A stretch of DNA of 6,402 bases from the NCBI GenBank assembly GCA_003531115.1, contig DQHT01000115.1, positions 154 to 6,555 of the forward strand. The letters are read 5' to 3'. Positions 1 to 6,402 of the stretch are shown here, one piece after another (position 1 is the first letter of the stretch; the number at the start of each line of letters is the position of its first letter). Under the pieces are notes generated by a model, which saw only the letters and a list, made by a program, of their open reading frames with translations, ran no database searches and was not told the DNA's origin. The stretch comes from Bacteroidota bacterium (GTDB lineage Bacteria; Bacteroidota; Bacteroidia; UBA8524). The position numbers and the translations under genes were made by a program.

Positions 1-31
1 GGGAACTGAAATTTTGGAACGAAAAATTAAC

Positions 32-2068
32 TCAACCGGCTGTCTTTTCTTTTTCCAACTTCTCCTTCAGGCCCATCAATTCGTCACGTAACCTGGCGGC
101 GCTCATAAAGTCCAATTCCTTGGCGGATTTTAACATGGCCTTTTCTGTTTCTGCGATGGCCTTTTTCAATTTGTCTCCTGTGAGGTATTTCATGATCGGA
201 TCGGCAGCTACTGAATTCGTTTCCTCCGGTTCCACATAAATTTTGGCTACGGCCCCTTTGTAGTCCACCACAGAAGTTTGTTTCATAATGGCTTCTCTGG
301 ATTTGAAAACCGTGGTTGGCGTAATTCCATGCTTGGTATTGTAAGCAATCTGTTTTTCCCGGCGTCGGTTGTTCTCTTCTATGGTTTTTGCCATACTGTC
401 GGTCATCCGGTCGGCGTACATGATCACTTTGCCCCGCTGGTTCCTGGCCGCCCGGCCAATGGTTTGGGTGAGCGAACGTGCACTGCGCAGGAATCCTTCC
501 TTATCGGCGTCCATGATCGCAACAAAGGAAACCTCCGGTAGATCCAATCCTTCGCGGAGCAAATTAACCCCAACCAAAACGTCAAATTCACCTAAACGTA
601 AGCCACGTAAAATTTCAACACGCTCGAGGGTTTTTACCTCAGAGTGAATGTATTGGCAGCGAATTCCGAGCCTCGACATGTATTTTGTCAGCTCTTCGGC
701 CATACGTTTGGTAAGTGTCGTAACGAGAATCCGGTCGCCCATTTTGATACGGTCATCGATCTCTTCCAGGAGATCATCCACCTGATTCAGCGAGGGACGA
801 ACTTCTATAACCGGGTCAAGAAGGCCGGTAGGGCGAATGATCTGTTCAACCACTACTCCGTCCGATTCGGCTACTTCAAAATCAGCGGGTGTGGCGGAAA
901 CATAAATGACTTGTTTGATGATGGAATAAAACTCGTCAAAGGTTAAAGGACGGTTATCCATGGCAGCGGGTAAGCGAAATCCATAGTCCACCAGATTGAT
1001 CTTGCGTGAACGGTCGCCTCCGTACATGGCCCTGACCTGGGGGATAGAAACATGGCTTTCGTCAACCACCAATAAAAAATCATCCGGAAAATAATCCATC
1101 AAACAAAACGGCCTTTCTCCCGGATTTCTTTGATCCATATAGCGGCTATAATTTTCTATACCTGAACAATAACCCAGTTCACGCATCATTTCCAGATCGA
1201 AGGTTACCCGTTCTTCCAAACGTTTGGCTTCAAGCGCGCGGCCATTGTCGTTGAAATATTTGACCTGTTTCACCATATCATCCTGTATCTGATAGATGAC
1301 CTGTTGCATCCGGTCTTTCGGTGTTACATACAGATTGGCCGGATAGATGGCAATATCCTTTTGACGGCTGTGTTCACCTCCGGTAGATGGGTCGAAAACG
1401 GAAATTTCCTCGATCTCATTTCCGAAAAACTGAATGCGGTAAGCATAATCGGCATAAGCCACATAAATATCAACGGTATCGCCTTTCACCCGAAAAGTGC
1501 CACGTTTAAAATCAGCCGTAGTACGGGAATAGAGCGAATCAACAAAGGAATACAACAGGGTATTCCGTGTAATTTTTTGTCCCTCATGAAGACGAATGAT
1601 ACTCCCTTCAAAATCCTTGGGGTTTCCTGCCCCATAAATACAGGATACGGAAGCCACCACGATCACATCCCTTCGCCCGGAAAGCAAGGTCGAAGTGGTG
1701 CTCAGCCGCATTTTTTCTATCTCCTCATTGATGGCCAGGTCCTTTTCGATATAGGTATTGGAAGTGGGGATAAAGGCTTCAGGCTGGTAATAGTCGTAAT
1801 AGGAAACAAAATATTCCACTGCATTATTGGGGAAAAATTGTCTGAACTCGCCATAAAGTTGAGCCACAAGAGTTTTATTGTGACTCAGGATCAGGGTTGG
1901 TTTTTGAACCTGCTGTATGACATTGGCAATGGTAAAGGTTTTACCGGAACCCGTTACGCCGAGCAGGGTTTGGGCCGGTACACCCGAATGAATTCCTTCA
2001 GTAAGCTGGCGTATGGCTTCCGGTTGATCGCCGGATGGGATAAAGTCGGAGGTAAGTTCGAAGGGCAT
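32..2068 (-). CDS. uvrB: UvrABC system protein B (excinuclease ABC subunit UvrB)
   Basis: UvrB is the damage-verifying, helicase-like subunit of cytoplasmic nucleotide excision repair. UvrA loads it onto lesions, and it then recruits UvrC for incision. From the ATG at 2066-2068 the protein has 678 residues, the usual family length. In order it shows Walker A GVTGSGKT (37-44), the tyrosine-rich beta-hairpin that clamps DNA (about 90-110, with YYDYYQPEAF), the DESH Walker B box (336-339), YVSATP (389-394), a GVNLLREGLDLPE block (500-512), motif VI SLTQTIGRAARN (532-543) and a C-terminal UVR domain (about 640-673) for UvrC contact. All key residues appear intact. The frame stays open upstream to a TTG at 2096-2098, but the family N-terminus begins at the ATG (MPFELTSDFIPSGDQPEAI), so I chose that start. 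The gene begins 32 bases after the xerD stop and is probably co-transcribed with it. No LexA-type operator was recognised. The stop is TGA at 32-34; the 31 bases beyond it show nothing definite. Confidence 0.97.
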   Translation of the reverse strand: MPFELTSDFIPSGDQPEAIRQLTEGIHSGVPAQTLLGVTGSGKTFTIANVIQQVQKPTLILSHNKTLVAQLYGEFRQFFPNNAVEYFVSYYDYYQPEAFIPTSNTYIEKDLAINEEIEKMRLSTTSTLLSGRRDVIVVASVSCIYGAGNPKDFEGSIIRLHEGQKITRNTLLYSFVDSLYSRTTADFKRGTFRVKGDTVDIYVAYADYAYRIQFFGNEIEEISVFDPSTGGEHSRQKDIAIYPANLYVTPKDRMQQVIYQIQDDMVKQVKYFNDNGRALEAKRLEERVTFDLEMMRELGYCSGIENYSRYMDQRNPGERPFCLMDYFPDDFLLVVDESHVSIPQVRAMYGGDRSRKINLVDYGFRLPAAMDNRPLTFDEFYSIIKQVIYVSATPADFEVAESDGVVVEQIIRPTGLLDPVIEVRPSLNQVDDLLEEIDDRIKMGDRILVTTLTKRMAEELTKYMSRLGIRCQYIHSEVKTLERVEILRGLRLGEFDVLVGVNLLREGLDLPEVSFVAIMDADKEGFLRSARSLTQTIGRAARNQRGKVIMYADRMTDSMAKTIEENNRRREKQIAYNTKHGITPTTVFKSREAIMKQTSVVDYKGAVAKIYVEPEETNSVAADPIMKYLTGDKLKKAIAETEKAMLKSAKELDFMSAARLRDELMGLKEKLEKEKTAG

Positions 2069-2100
2069 GCTCCGCGAATTTACGGAAACAGAACACAAAC

Positions 2101-3003
2101 TCAGCGTCCGGACCGTGGATGAAATCGATTCACCACGGTTTTCAGGAACTCCCGGTCCATATGGGTATAGATCTCTGTTGTGGTAATGCTTTCATGCCCC
2201 AGCATTTGTTGAACCGCACGCAGATCAGCCCCGCCCTCCACCAGATGGGTAGCAAAAGAATGCCGGAAAGTATGAGGCGAGATTGACTTTTTCATGCCGA
2301 TCTTTTTCGCCAGGTTTTTGATGATGGTAAATACGAGTACCCGGGTAATTCCTGTTCCCCGTTTACTCAGGAATACTGTATCGACAGCCGCCGGTTTGGG
2401 CTGAATATGAACACGTACCTGCTGAATATACAAAAGCACCTGTTTTAAGGCAGAACTGCCAATGGGGATCAGCCTTTCTTTATCGCCTTTTCCGGTTACC
2501 CGCACAAAACCTTCATTTGGATAGATATTGGAGATCTGCAAGGTAATGAGTTCAGAAACCCGGAGTCCGCATCCATATAACACTTCCAACATAGCCCTGT
2601 TCCGTTCTCCCTCAGGTGTACTGCGGTCGATGGCGTCGAGCAGCATTTCTATCTCTTTGTAGTCGAGGGTATCGGGAAGTTTTCTGCCTAGCTTGGGTCC
2701 TTCCAGCAGTTCCGTGGGGTCTTCCTGGATCAGATCTTCCATTAACTGGTACTTGTAAAAAGCGCGGATACCGGAAAGGATACGTGCCTGGGATGCTGCC
2801 GCCAATCCGAGCTCACTTACCCAGCGTAAAAACTGGTGGAGGTCGTCGGCAGTGATTGAGGCGGGTGCCTTTTTGATGCCCGCGATCTCCAGGTATTGGG
2901 TGAGTTTTTCTACATCGTGGAGGTAGGCATCGAGCGAGTTGGCCGATAAGGACTTTTCCAGCCTCAGGTAATTTTTGAAGCCACGGATCTCAGCCTGCCA
3001 CAT
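2101..3003 (-). CDS. xerD: Site-specific tyrosine recombinase XerD
   Basis: This 300-residue tyrosine recombinase most likely acts in the cytoplasm at dif to resolve chromosome dimers before cell division, normally together with XerC. The N-terminal SAM-like core-binding domain spans about 1-90 and the catalytic domain about 108-295. The full catalytic set is visible: R148 (GCGLRVSEL), K172 (TGKGDKER), H244 and R247 (SPHTFRHSFATHL), H270 (MLGHESITTT) and the nucleophile Y279 (EIYTHMD). As I recall them, these positions match those of E. coli XerD exactly, which favours XerD over a phage or transposon integrase. No attachment sites, cargo genes or inverted repeats flank it, so it looks like the housekeeping enzyme. 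The ATG start lies 2 bases after the stop of the upstream Omp28-family gene with no Shine-Dalgarno sequence visible, suggesting co-transcription and perhaps translational coupling. XerC or a single-recombinase Xer cannot be fully excluded without seeing the rest of the genome. Confidence 0.94.
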   Translation of the reverse strand: MWQAEIRGFKNYLRLEKSLSANSLDAYLHDVEKLTQYLEIAGIKKAPASITADDLHQFLRWVSELGLAAASQARILSGIRAFYKYQLMEDLIQEDPTELLEGPKLGRKLPDTLDYKEIEMLLDAIDRSTPEGERNRAMLEVLYGCGLRVSELITLQISNIYPNEGFVRVTGKGDKERLIPIGSSALKQVLLYIQQVRVHIQPKPAAVDTVFLSKRGTGITRVLVFTIIKNLAKKIGMKKSISPHTFRHSFATHLVEGGADLRAVQQMLGHESITTTEIYTHMDREFLKTVVNRFHPRSGR

Positions 3004-3005
3004 GC

Positions 3006-3857
3006 CTATTGAATATGGATCTCCACCGCTTGCAATATTTCCACATCTTTATGGATATAAGCGATCAAACGGCAATTTTCTGCTTTCCAGTTTTCAGGAA
3101 GGATATAGGCATACTGTCTCAGGAAAACCCGGCCTTTTGTTGCAGCAGGCTCATTTTGAGGGTTCAGGTTAACTTTAAAATGGGGCATATCCCGCAGTAC
3201 ATGAAAATGCACATAGTCTTCAACAAATCCTCCTGGTGCCGAAGTGTATTCCTGCTTTCCTATTAAACTGTCTTCCGTTATTACCGTGCTAAAAAACAAA
3301 GGGAGGTTAATGTCGCTTGTAATCTCAAATTTAACCTCAAAACGAATTTCACGAATTGCCGGGTCATAATTTAGAATTTTTGCTTCCGCATTGGCCAGCG
3401 TTGTTTGACCCATTTGCTGTGTTGCATTTGCTTCCCATTGGCTCGTGGTGTTTGATCCGTTCAGGCGGTCTGCAATTCCGTATGGTATTCCATTTGGTTT
3501 TGTAATTACAGTAAAGATGCTTCGCCCCCAAAGGGTATTAAAGTTTTCTTCACCTAAAAATGGCGTTGCTAAGTTAAATTCAGAACTATCATGAATGCCA
3601 ATCGCCACGATGCGACCTGGGAAGTTGCTCTGCATATTCTTGATAGCAATATGTCCATTCGGGCAGGTCGGACAACGAACACCGGTGAATTCTTCAAATA
3701 AAACAATTTTATCCTGCCCTGCTGAAGGTGTTGTGTTCACATAAGTGGTGTCATAAAGCGGTGGAAGCGGCTCCTCCGTGAGGATGGGAAGTTGCTCCTC
3801 TTCACAGGAAAAAAGGAAAAAGGAGGTCAGGGCAAAAAGGGCAGAAAGTCGTTTCAT
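3006..3857 (-). CDS. Omp28-family outer-membrane lipoprotein with thioredoxin-like CPTC motif
   Basis: The 283-residue product starts with a lipoprotein signal peptide: KR at positions 2-3, a hydrophobic stretch, then lipobox LFSC with the lipidated cysteine at 18. The next residues are E-E-E-Q, an acidic patch resembling the lipoprotein export signal that sends Bacteroidota lipoproteins to the cell surface. The mature part contains FEEFTGVRCPTCPNGH (about 54-69), a thioredoxin-like CxxC at C62/C65 that is typical of the Omp28 family, and later EDYVHFHVLRDM, another Omp28-like segment. A third mature cysteine is C262. Omp28 of Porphyromonas gingivalis is an outer-membrane protein, but the family's biochemical role is not settled. 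A thiol-redox or adhesin-like role is possible; neither is proven. The gene sits 55 bases downstream of the DUF6029-like barrel gene and 2 bases before xerD. A -7-type promoter box lies just upstream of its ATG. The family call is strong and the function is open. Confidence 0.88.
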   Translation of the reverse strand: MKRLSALFALTSFFLFSCEEEQLPILTEEPLPPLYDTTYVNTTPSAGQDKIVLFEEFTGVRCPTCPNGHIAIKNMQSNFPGRIVAIGIHDSSEFNLATPFLGEENFNTLWGRSIFTVITKPNGIPYGIADRLNGSNTTSQWEANATQQMGQTTLANAEAKILNYDPAIREIRFEVKFEITSDINLPLFFSTVITEDSLIGKQEYTSAPGGFVEDYVHFHVLRDMPHFKVNLNPQNEPAATKGRVFLRQYAYILPENWKAENCRLIAYIHKDVEILQAVEIHIQ

Positions 3858-3864
3858 ACTATGT

Positions 3865-3872
3865 CAAAATTA
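3865..3872 (-). promoter_or_regulatory. Candidate Bacteroidota -7 promoter box for omp28-xerD-uvrB
   Basis: Read on the minus strand, these bases are TAATTTTG, a full match to the Bacteroidota consensus TAnnTTTG recognised by the primary sigma factor. The box ends 7 bases before the ATG of the Omp28-family gene, so transcription would begin only a few bases upstream of the start codon and give a nearly leaderless mRNA. The expected -33 TTTG element is not clear: the sequence around the right distance reads GATG. The location in the 55-base gap and the full -7 match support the call; the weak -33 and the AT-rich context lower it. Confidence 0.4.
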
Positions 3873-3912
3873 CGAAAAAGACAGGAACCAGACATCCAGG
3901 GCTGCTCCTTTC

Positions 3913-5559
3913 CTAAAAGTTGGTGATCATTCCGAAACGTAAACCACTGAATGCTGGTTCCACACGGCAAATTCCGCCGGTACAGTTTACACCCTGAACC
4001 TGTTTGAGGTAGTTCAGTGTAAAGCGGGTGGCTCCAGTCTGGTAGCTTGCAAAGATATTGTAATAATGGATGATCTCATTGCTTACATCCTCCTGAGGGG
4101 TGCCTTCGGTGCGCACGGGGTCGGTATTTACCATGTCTCCAATGGAAAAACTCCAGTGCGGGGAAATATTGTATTCGATCAATGCATTAACAAAACTACC
4201 CAGATCGGCTTTGGTATGCAGATATTGGGCTTCAAAACGCAGGCTTTTTTTGGTTGTGAGTTTATAGATGATCTCCGTAAATGGGGTGATGGTGCGAACA
4301 TCAGGTGCTGCCGGACTGAGCTGATAAATGGCCTGGCTGTAAAACACACTTTGAATTCCAAGCTGCACTTTCATCTTGGTGGAAACTTTATAAAGCGCAT
4401 CGATATAATACTCCTCAAACAAATGTTTCCCGTCAAGCTGGTCAACCCAGGCCACATTCATATTGATAGTCAGCTTTTTGTTAGGCGACCATAAAATATC
4501 TGCAGCGATTGCATTCTCACCCAACTCCTGCACCACAGGAATATACCTTGCCAATAAACGATACACATTTTGCCTGGTGATGGATGGCAGGTACGTGATT
4601 TGCCCGTTAAGCAGGGTACTGTATGGAGAATTCCTGAACTGATAGGTTTCAACCCGCTTATAGGATGCATTTATCCCTAGTCCCTTTTGGGAATATCCCA
4701 GAGAACCAAACAATACCGAACCATTGCTTCCAAATATTTTGGTTGTGAATGGATTTCTTAAGGCTTCAAAAGATTTATAGTTGTACTCACCCGCCAATGC
4801 AAATCCTTTGTAGTTCAGGGTAAAGCCACCAGTTCCGATATACGTATTGCTTTTTGGCTGAAACCGATCTTCAATTGGCAGGCCGTTAATTTCAGAAACC
4901 AGCCTATTGATCGTAGACCCATCGAGGGTACGGTTCACAACACCTCCCGCCAGATCCAGAGAAAATTCTTTTCCGAGTTCGAAACGTTTTTCGGTATAGA
5001 CGCCTTTCAGCACCTGAGGCGTTACTGTAAACCGTGTATCTTCATTTGTGCTCAGATCCAGAAAGCCTTTTTGTTGTCCGGTGAAGGCTTTTATGTTCCA
5101 GCTGTCACTTATTTTGTATTCAGCCTTAATACCCCTTACGGCATAGTCGATCCCGATAAGCCGGTCTTCGAAGGCACGAAAGGCGACTCCCGTCCCAAAC
5201 TGGTCATAAAAATAACCACCGGTAAGTGTCAGATTTCCAACCGATTTTTTAACGCTCCAGTAGCCGATACCGCCATTGGTATAGGCTTGTTGCGGGTTCA
5301 GCAAGGGCGAATTGTTGAACACATCATAACGGGCTGTTATATCAAAACCCTGAAATTTATAGTTCATAAATAACCAGGCATCGGTCGATGATTTTTGCCG
5401 AAGGTATTGAACGGTGTTTGCCCCGATCCTGTCGTCGCGCACATAAAACTGGGCATTTGTCTGAAAATTGCCGCTGAATTCGCCATTCTTATTTTCCTGT
5501 GCAAAAAGGGTATTAGCGCCCAGAATTAAGGGGAACAGCAGGCTATAGGTTTTTTTCAT
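3913..5559 (-). CDS. DUF6029-like outer-membrane beta-barrel protein
   Basis: From the ATG at 5557-5559 the product has 548 residues. It opens with a type I signal peptide: KK at 2-3, a hydrophobic core, and probable cleavage after LFA at residue 20, leaving mature QENKNGEFSG. The rest has alternating aromatic and polar residues in repeated short strands (for example FDITARYDVF and FTLNYLKQV) and ends in a C-terminal phenylalanine (FGMITNF), as expected of an outer-membrane beta-barrel. I recognise the family as DUF6029, found in Bacteroidota and of unknown function. The only two cysteines form an NCTGGIC pair at 526 and 531, near the C-terminus. The frame is open upstream to a TTG at 5575-5577, but that start would put MFHFKG before a normal signal peptide, so the ATG is preferred. 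The next gene downstream is the Omp28-family lipoprotein, so a shared envelope role is possible. Transported substrate or partner is unknown. Confidence 0.8.
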   Translation of the reverse strand: MKKTYSLLFPLILGANTLFAQENKNGEFSGNFQTNAQFYVRDDRIGANTVQYLRQKSSTDAWLFMNYKFQGFDITARYDVFNNSPLLNPQQAYTNGGIGYWSVKKSVGNLTLTGGYFYDQFGTGVAFRAFEDRLIGIDYAVRGIKAEYKISDSWNIKAFTGQQKGFLDLSTNEDTRFTVTPQVLKGVYTEKRFELGKEFSLDLAGGVVNRTLDGSTINRLVSEINGLPIEDRFQPKSNTYIGTGGFTLNYKGFALAGEYNYKSFEALRNPFTTKIFGSNGSVLFGSLGYSQKGLGINASYKRVETYQFRNSPYSTLLNGQITYLPSITRQNVYRLLARYIPVVQELGENAIAADILWSPNKKLTINMNVAWVDQLDGKHLFEEYYIDALYKVSTKMKVQLGIQSVFYSQAIYQLSPAAPDVRTITPFTEIIYKLTTKKSLRFEAQYLHTKADLGSFVNALIEYNISPHWSFSIGDMVNTDPVRTEGTPQEDVSNEIIHYYNIFASYQTGATRFTLNYLKQVQGVNCTGGICRVEPAFSGLRFGMITNF

Positions 5560-5596
5560 TCCTTTAAAGTGGAACAAAGAAAAGAAAGCCAGAGCG

Positions 5597-5644
5597 AAAA
5601 AGGAAAAAAAGGTTTACCTCACTACACTCACTCGGAGTGTTGTG
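5597..5644 (-). terminator. Weak candidate terminator after the T9SS cargo gene
   Basis: On the minus strand an imperfect hairpin (arms 5635-5644 and 5620-5629, nine pairs with one A-A mismatch, five-base loop) overlaps the last codons of the T9SS cargo gene. About nine bases after the stem comes a T7 tract (5604-5610), then CC and a T5 tract (5597-5601). The arrangement could end the upstream transcript before the DUF6029-like gene. However, the stem is AT/GC-mixed and lies inside the coding sequence, and its gap to the T tract is longer than in a classic intrinsic terminator. Treat it as tentative. Confidence 0.25.
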
Positions 5645-6402
5645 GTTCGATATTCAGGATGCGCTACAATAATGAAGTAGGTTCCATTGCCCGCCTTAGC
5701 CAGGTTAAGCTGTTTTACAGGCTCGGCAGAAGGGTTCCACTTACTGGTTTGAAGGGTTCTGCCCAATACGTCGATTACCTTTATCTGAAGATCCGCATTA
5801 ATATTCTGCTCAAGCCTGAGATTCACAAGGTTAGATGTCGGGTTAGGATAAGCAGATAATCCCAGTACAGGTAAAATTCCGCCTATGCTGTTTAGGGTAT
5901 CCTCTCCAGAATAAACGGAGCTCAAATAATGCAAACCTCCGCGGCTATTCCCAACAAACAGGTCCAGCCGTCCGTCTCCATCGGCGTCCATTAATGCCAG
6001 AGCTGTTCTTCCACCCAGGTCAATAATTCCCCCTGATTGATTATGAGGTTGGATAAAATAGTCTGTCAGGTTCGGAAAGGAGTCACGCAGGTTATTTTTG
6101 TCGAGGGGAAAAATAAAGATCGTACCCCCTTTGCTGCCGCACAGTATTTCCGGGTTGCCATCATTATCGAGATCTGCGATCCAGGGAGTGCTTTGACCTT
6201 CGTATTCAAAAGTTTTCACCGAATCGGTCGGGTTACCCAATGAGTCAAAATCGAGGTAATTATAAAAATTGTCAGAAGTCCGTATTTTCCCAACGCTGTC
6301 GACCGTGGGCTGAGAGAAAAAGCTCGGGTTGGTTTTAGTCCCCTGGTTCTGGTAGTACTTAACAAATCCTGTGCTGCTTCCGAGGATCAGATCAAGCACC
6401 GA
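5614..6402 (-). CDS. Secreted FG-GAP/VCBS-repeat protein with T9SS type A sorting domain (5' end missing)
   Basis: This is the C-terminal 262 residues of a larger gene. The frame is open through base 6402, so the true start lies outside the window, and the GTG at 6397-6399 is only an internal valine codon. Three FG-GAP/VCBS-like units are visible: LDLILGSSTGFVKYYQNQGT at the edge, IADLDNDGNPEILCGSKGG (around 6148-6180) and ALMDADGDGRLDLFVGNSRGG (around 5937-5997). The second and third carry DxDxDG-type calcium-binding loops typical of beta-propeller blades. From about 5871 to the stop there is a T9SS type A sorting domain, with AYPNPTSNLVNL, IKVIDVLGRTL, GTYFIIV and a basic C-terminal end. 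This domain directs the protein through the outer membrane, where it is cleaved and the protein is released or anchored. A surface or extracellular propeller, perhaps for adhesion or binding, is likely, but the missing N-terminal part may hold other domains. The stop is TAA at 5614-5616, and the DUF6029-like ATG follows 54 bases later. Confidence 0.9.
   Translation of the reverse strand, partial: SVLDLILGSSTGFVKYYQNQGTKTNPSFFSQPTVDSVGKIRTSDNFYNYLDFDSLGNPTDSVKTFEYEGQSTPWIADLDNDGNPEILCGSKGGTIFIFPLDKNNLRDSFPNLTDYFIQPHNQSGGIIDLGGRTALALMDADGDGRLDLFVGNSRGGLHYLSSVYSGEDTLNSIGGILPVLGLSAYPNPTSNLVNLRLEQNINADLQIKVIDVLGRTLQTSKWNPSAEPVKQLNLAKAGNGTYFIIVAHPEYRTTTLRVSVVR

Noticed and set aside
1..31. A possible promoter or terminator downstream of uvrB
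   Set aside because: The stretch is AT-rich, but it gives neither a clear hairpin nor a complete TAnnTTTG box, and it is cut by the window edge.
1304..2122. A 272-codon open frame on the plus strand opposite uvrB
   Set aside because: It is antisense to a fully conserved uvrB, has no recognisable domain, and its composition fits a shadow frame.
2101..3003. Reading the tyrosine recombinase as a sign of an integrated mobile element
   Set aside because: The protein matches the housekeeping Xer length and catalytic positions, and no tRNA, direct repeats, phage genes or cargo genes flank it.
3858..3912. A terminator between the barrel gene and omp28
   Set aside because: Only a four-base AGGA/TCCT pairing and a short T run were found, with no stable stem.
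4066..4494. A 142-codon plus-strand open frame opposite the barrel gene
   Set aside because: It lies wholly inside the DUF6029-like coding sequence, with no signal peptide, motif or promoter of its own.
5575..5582. TTTCTTTG on the minus strand as a -7 box for the barrel gene
   Set aside because: The second consensus base is wrong, no -33 TTTG is present at the right distance, and the region is a low-complexity T-rich tract where such matches arise by chance.

Overview
The window looks like chromosomal DNA from a member of the Bacteroidota. The evidence is an Omp28-family lipoprotein, a DUF6029-type outer-membrane protein, a C-terminal type IX secretion (T9SS) sorting domain, a TAnnTTTG-type promoter element, and no clear Shine-Dalgarno sequences before the genes. 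The order or genus cannot be fixed from the sequence alone.

All five genes lie on the minus strand, so transcription runs from base 6402 towards base 1. In that order they are: (1) the 3' part of a secreted protein with FG-GAP/VCBS-like repeats and a T9SS sorting domain, cut by the window edge (5614-6402); (2) a DUF6029-like outer-membrane beta-barrel protein (3913-5559); (3) an Omp28-family thioredoxin-like lipoprotein with a CPTC motif (3006-3857); (4) the tyrosine recombinase XerD (2101-3003); (5) the excision-repair helicase subunit UvrB (32-2068). Coding density is very high. The intergenic gaps are 54, 55, 2 and 32 bases, and no gene-free stretch exceeds 300 bases. No RNA gene, mobile element, CRISPR array or notable repeat was seen.

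omp28, xerD and uvrB are packed closely enough to be one transcription unit. A good match to the Bacteroidota -7 box lies just upstream of omp28 and would give an almost leaderless mRNA. The first two genes encode envelope or secreted proteins, while xerD and uvrB are housekeeping genes for chromosome-dimer resolution and nucleotide excision repair.

The most interesting point is the adjacency of genes 2 and 3. The barrel protein has only two cysteines, in a C-x4-C pair near its C-terminus. The next gene encodes a probably surface-directed lipoprotein with a thioredoxin-type CxxC. A thiol-redox partnership at the outer membrane is possible but is inference only. The rest of the window is conventional.
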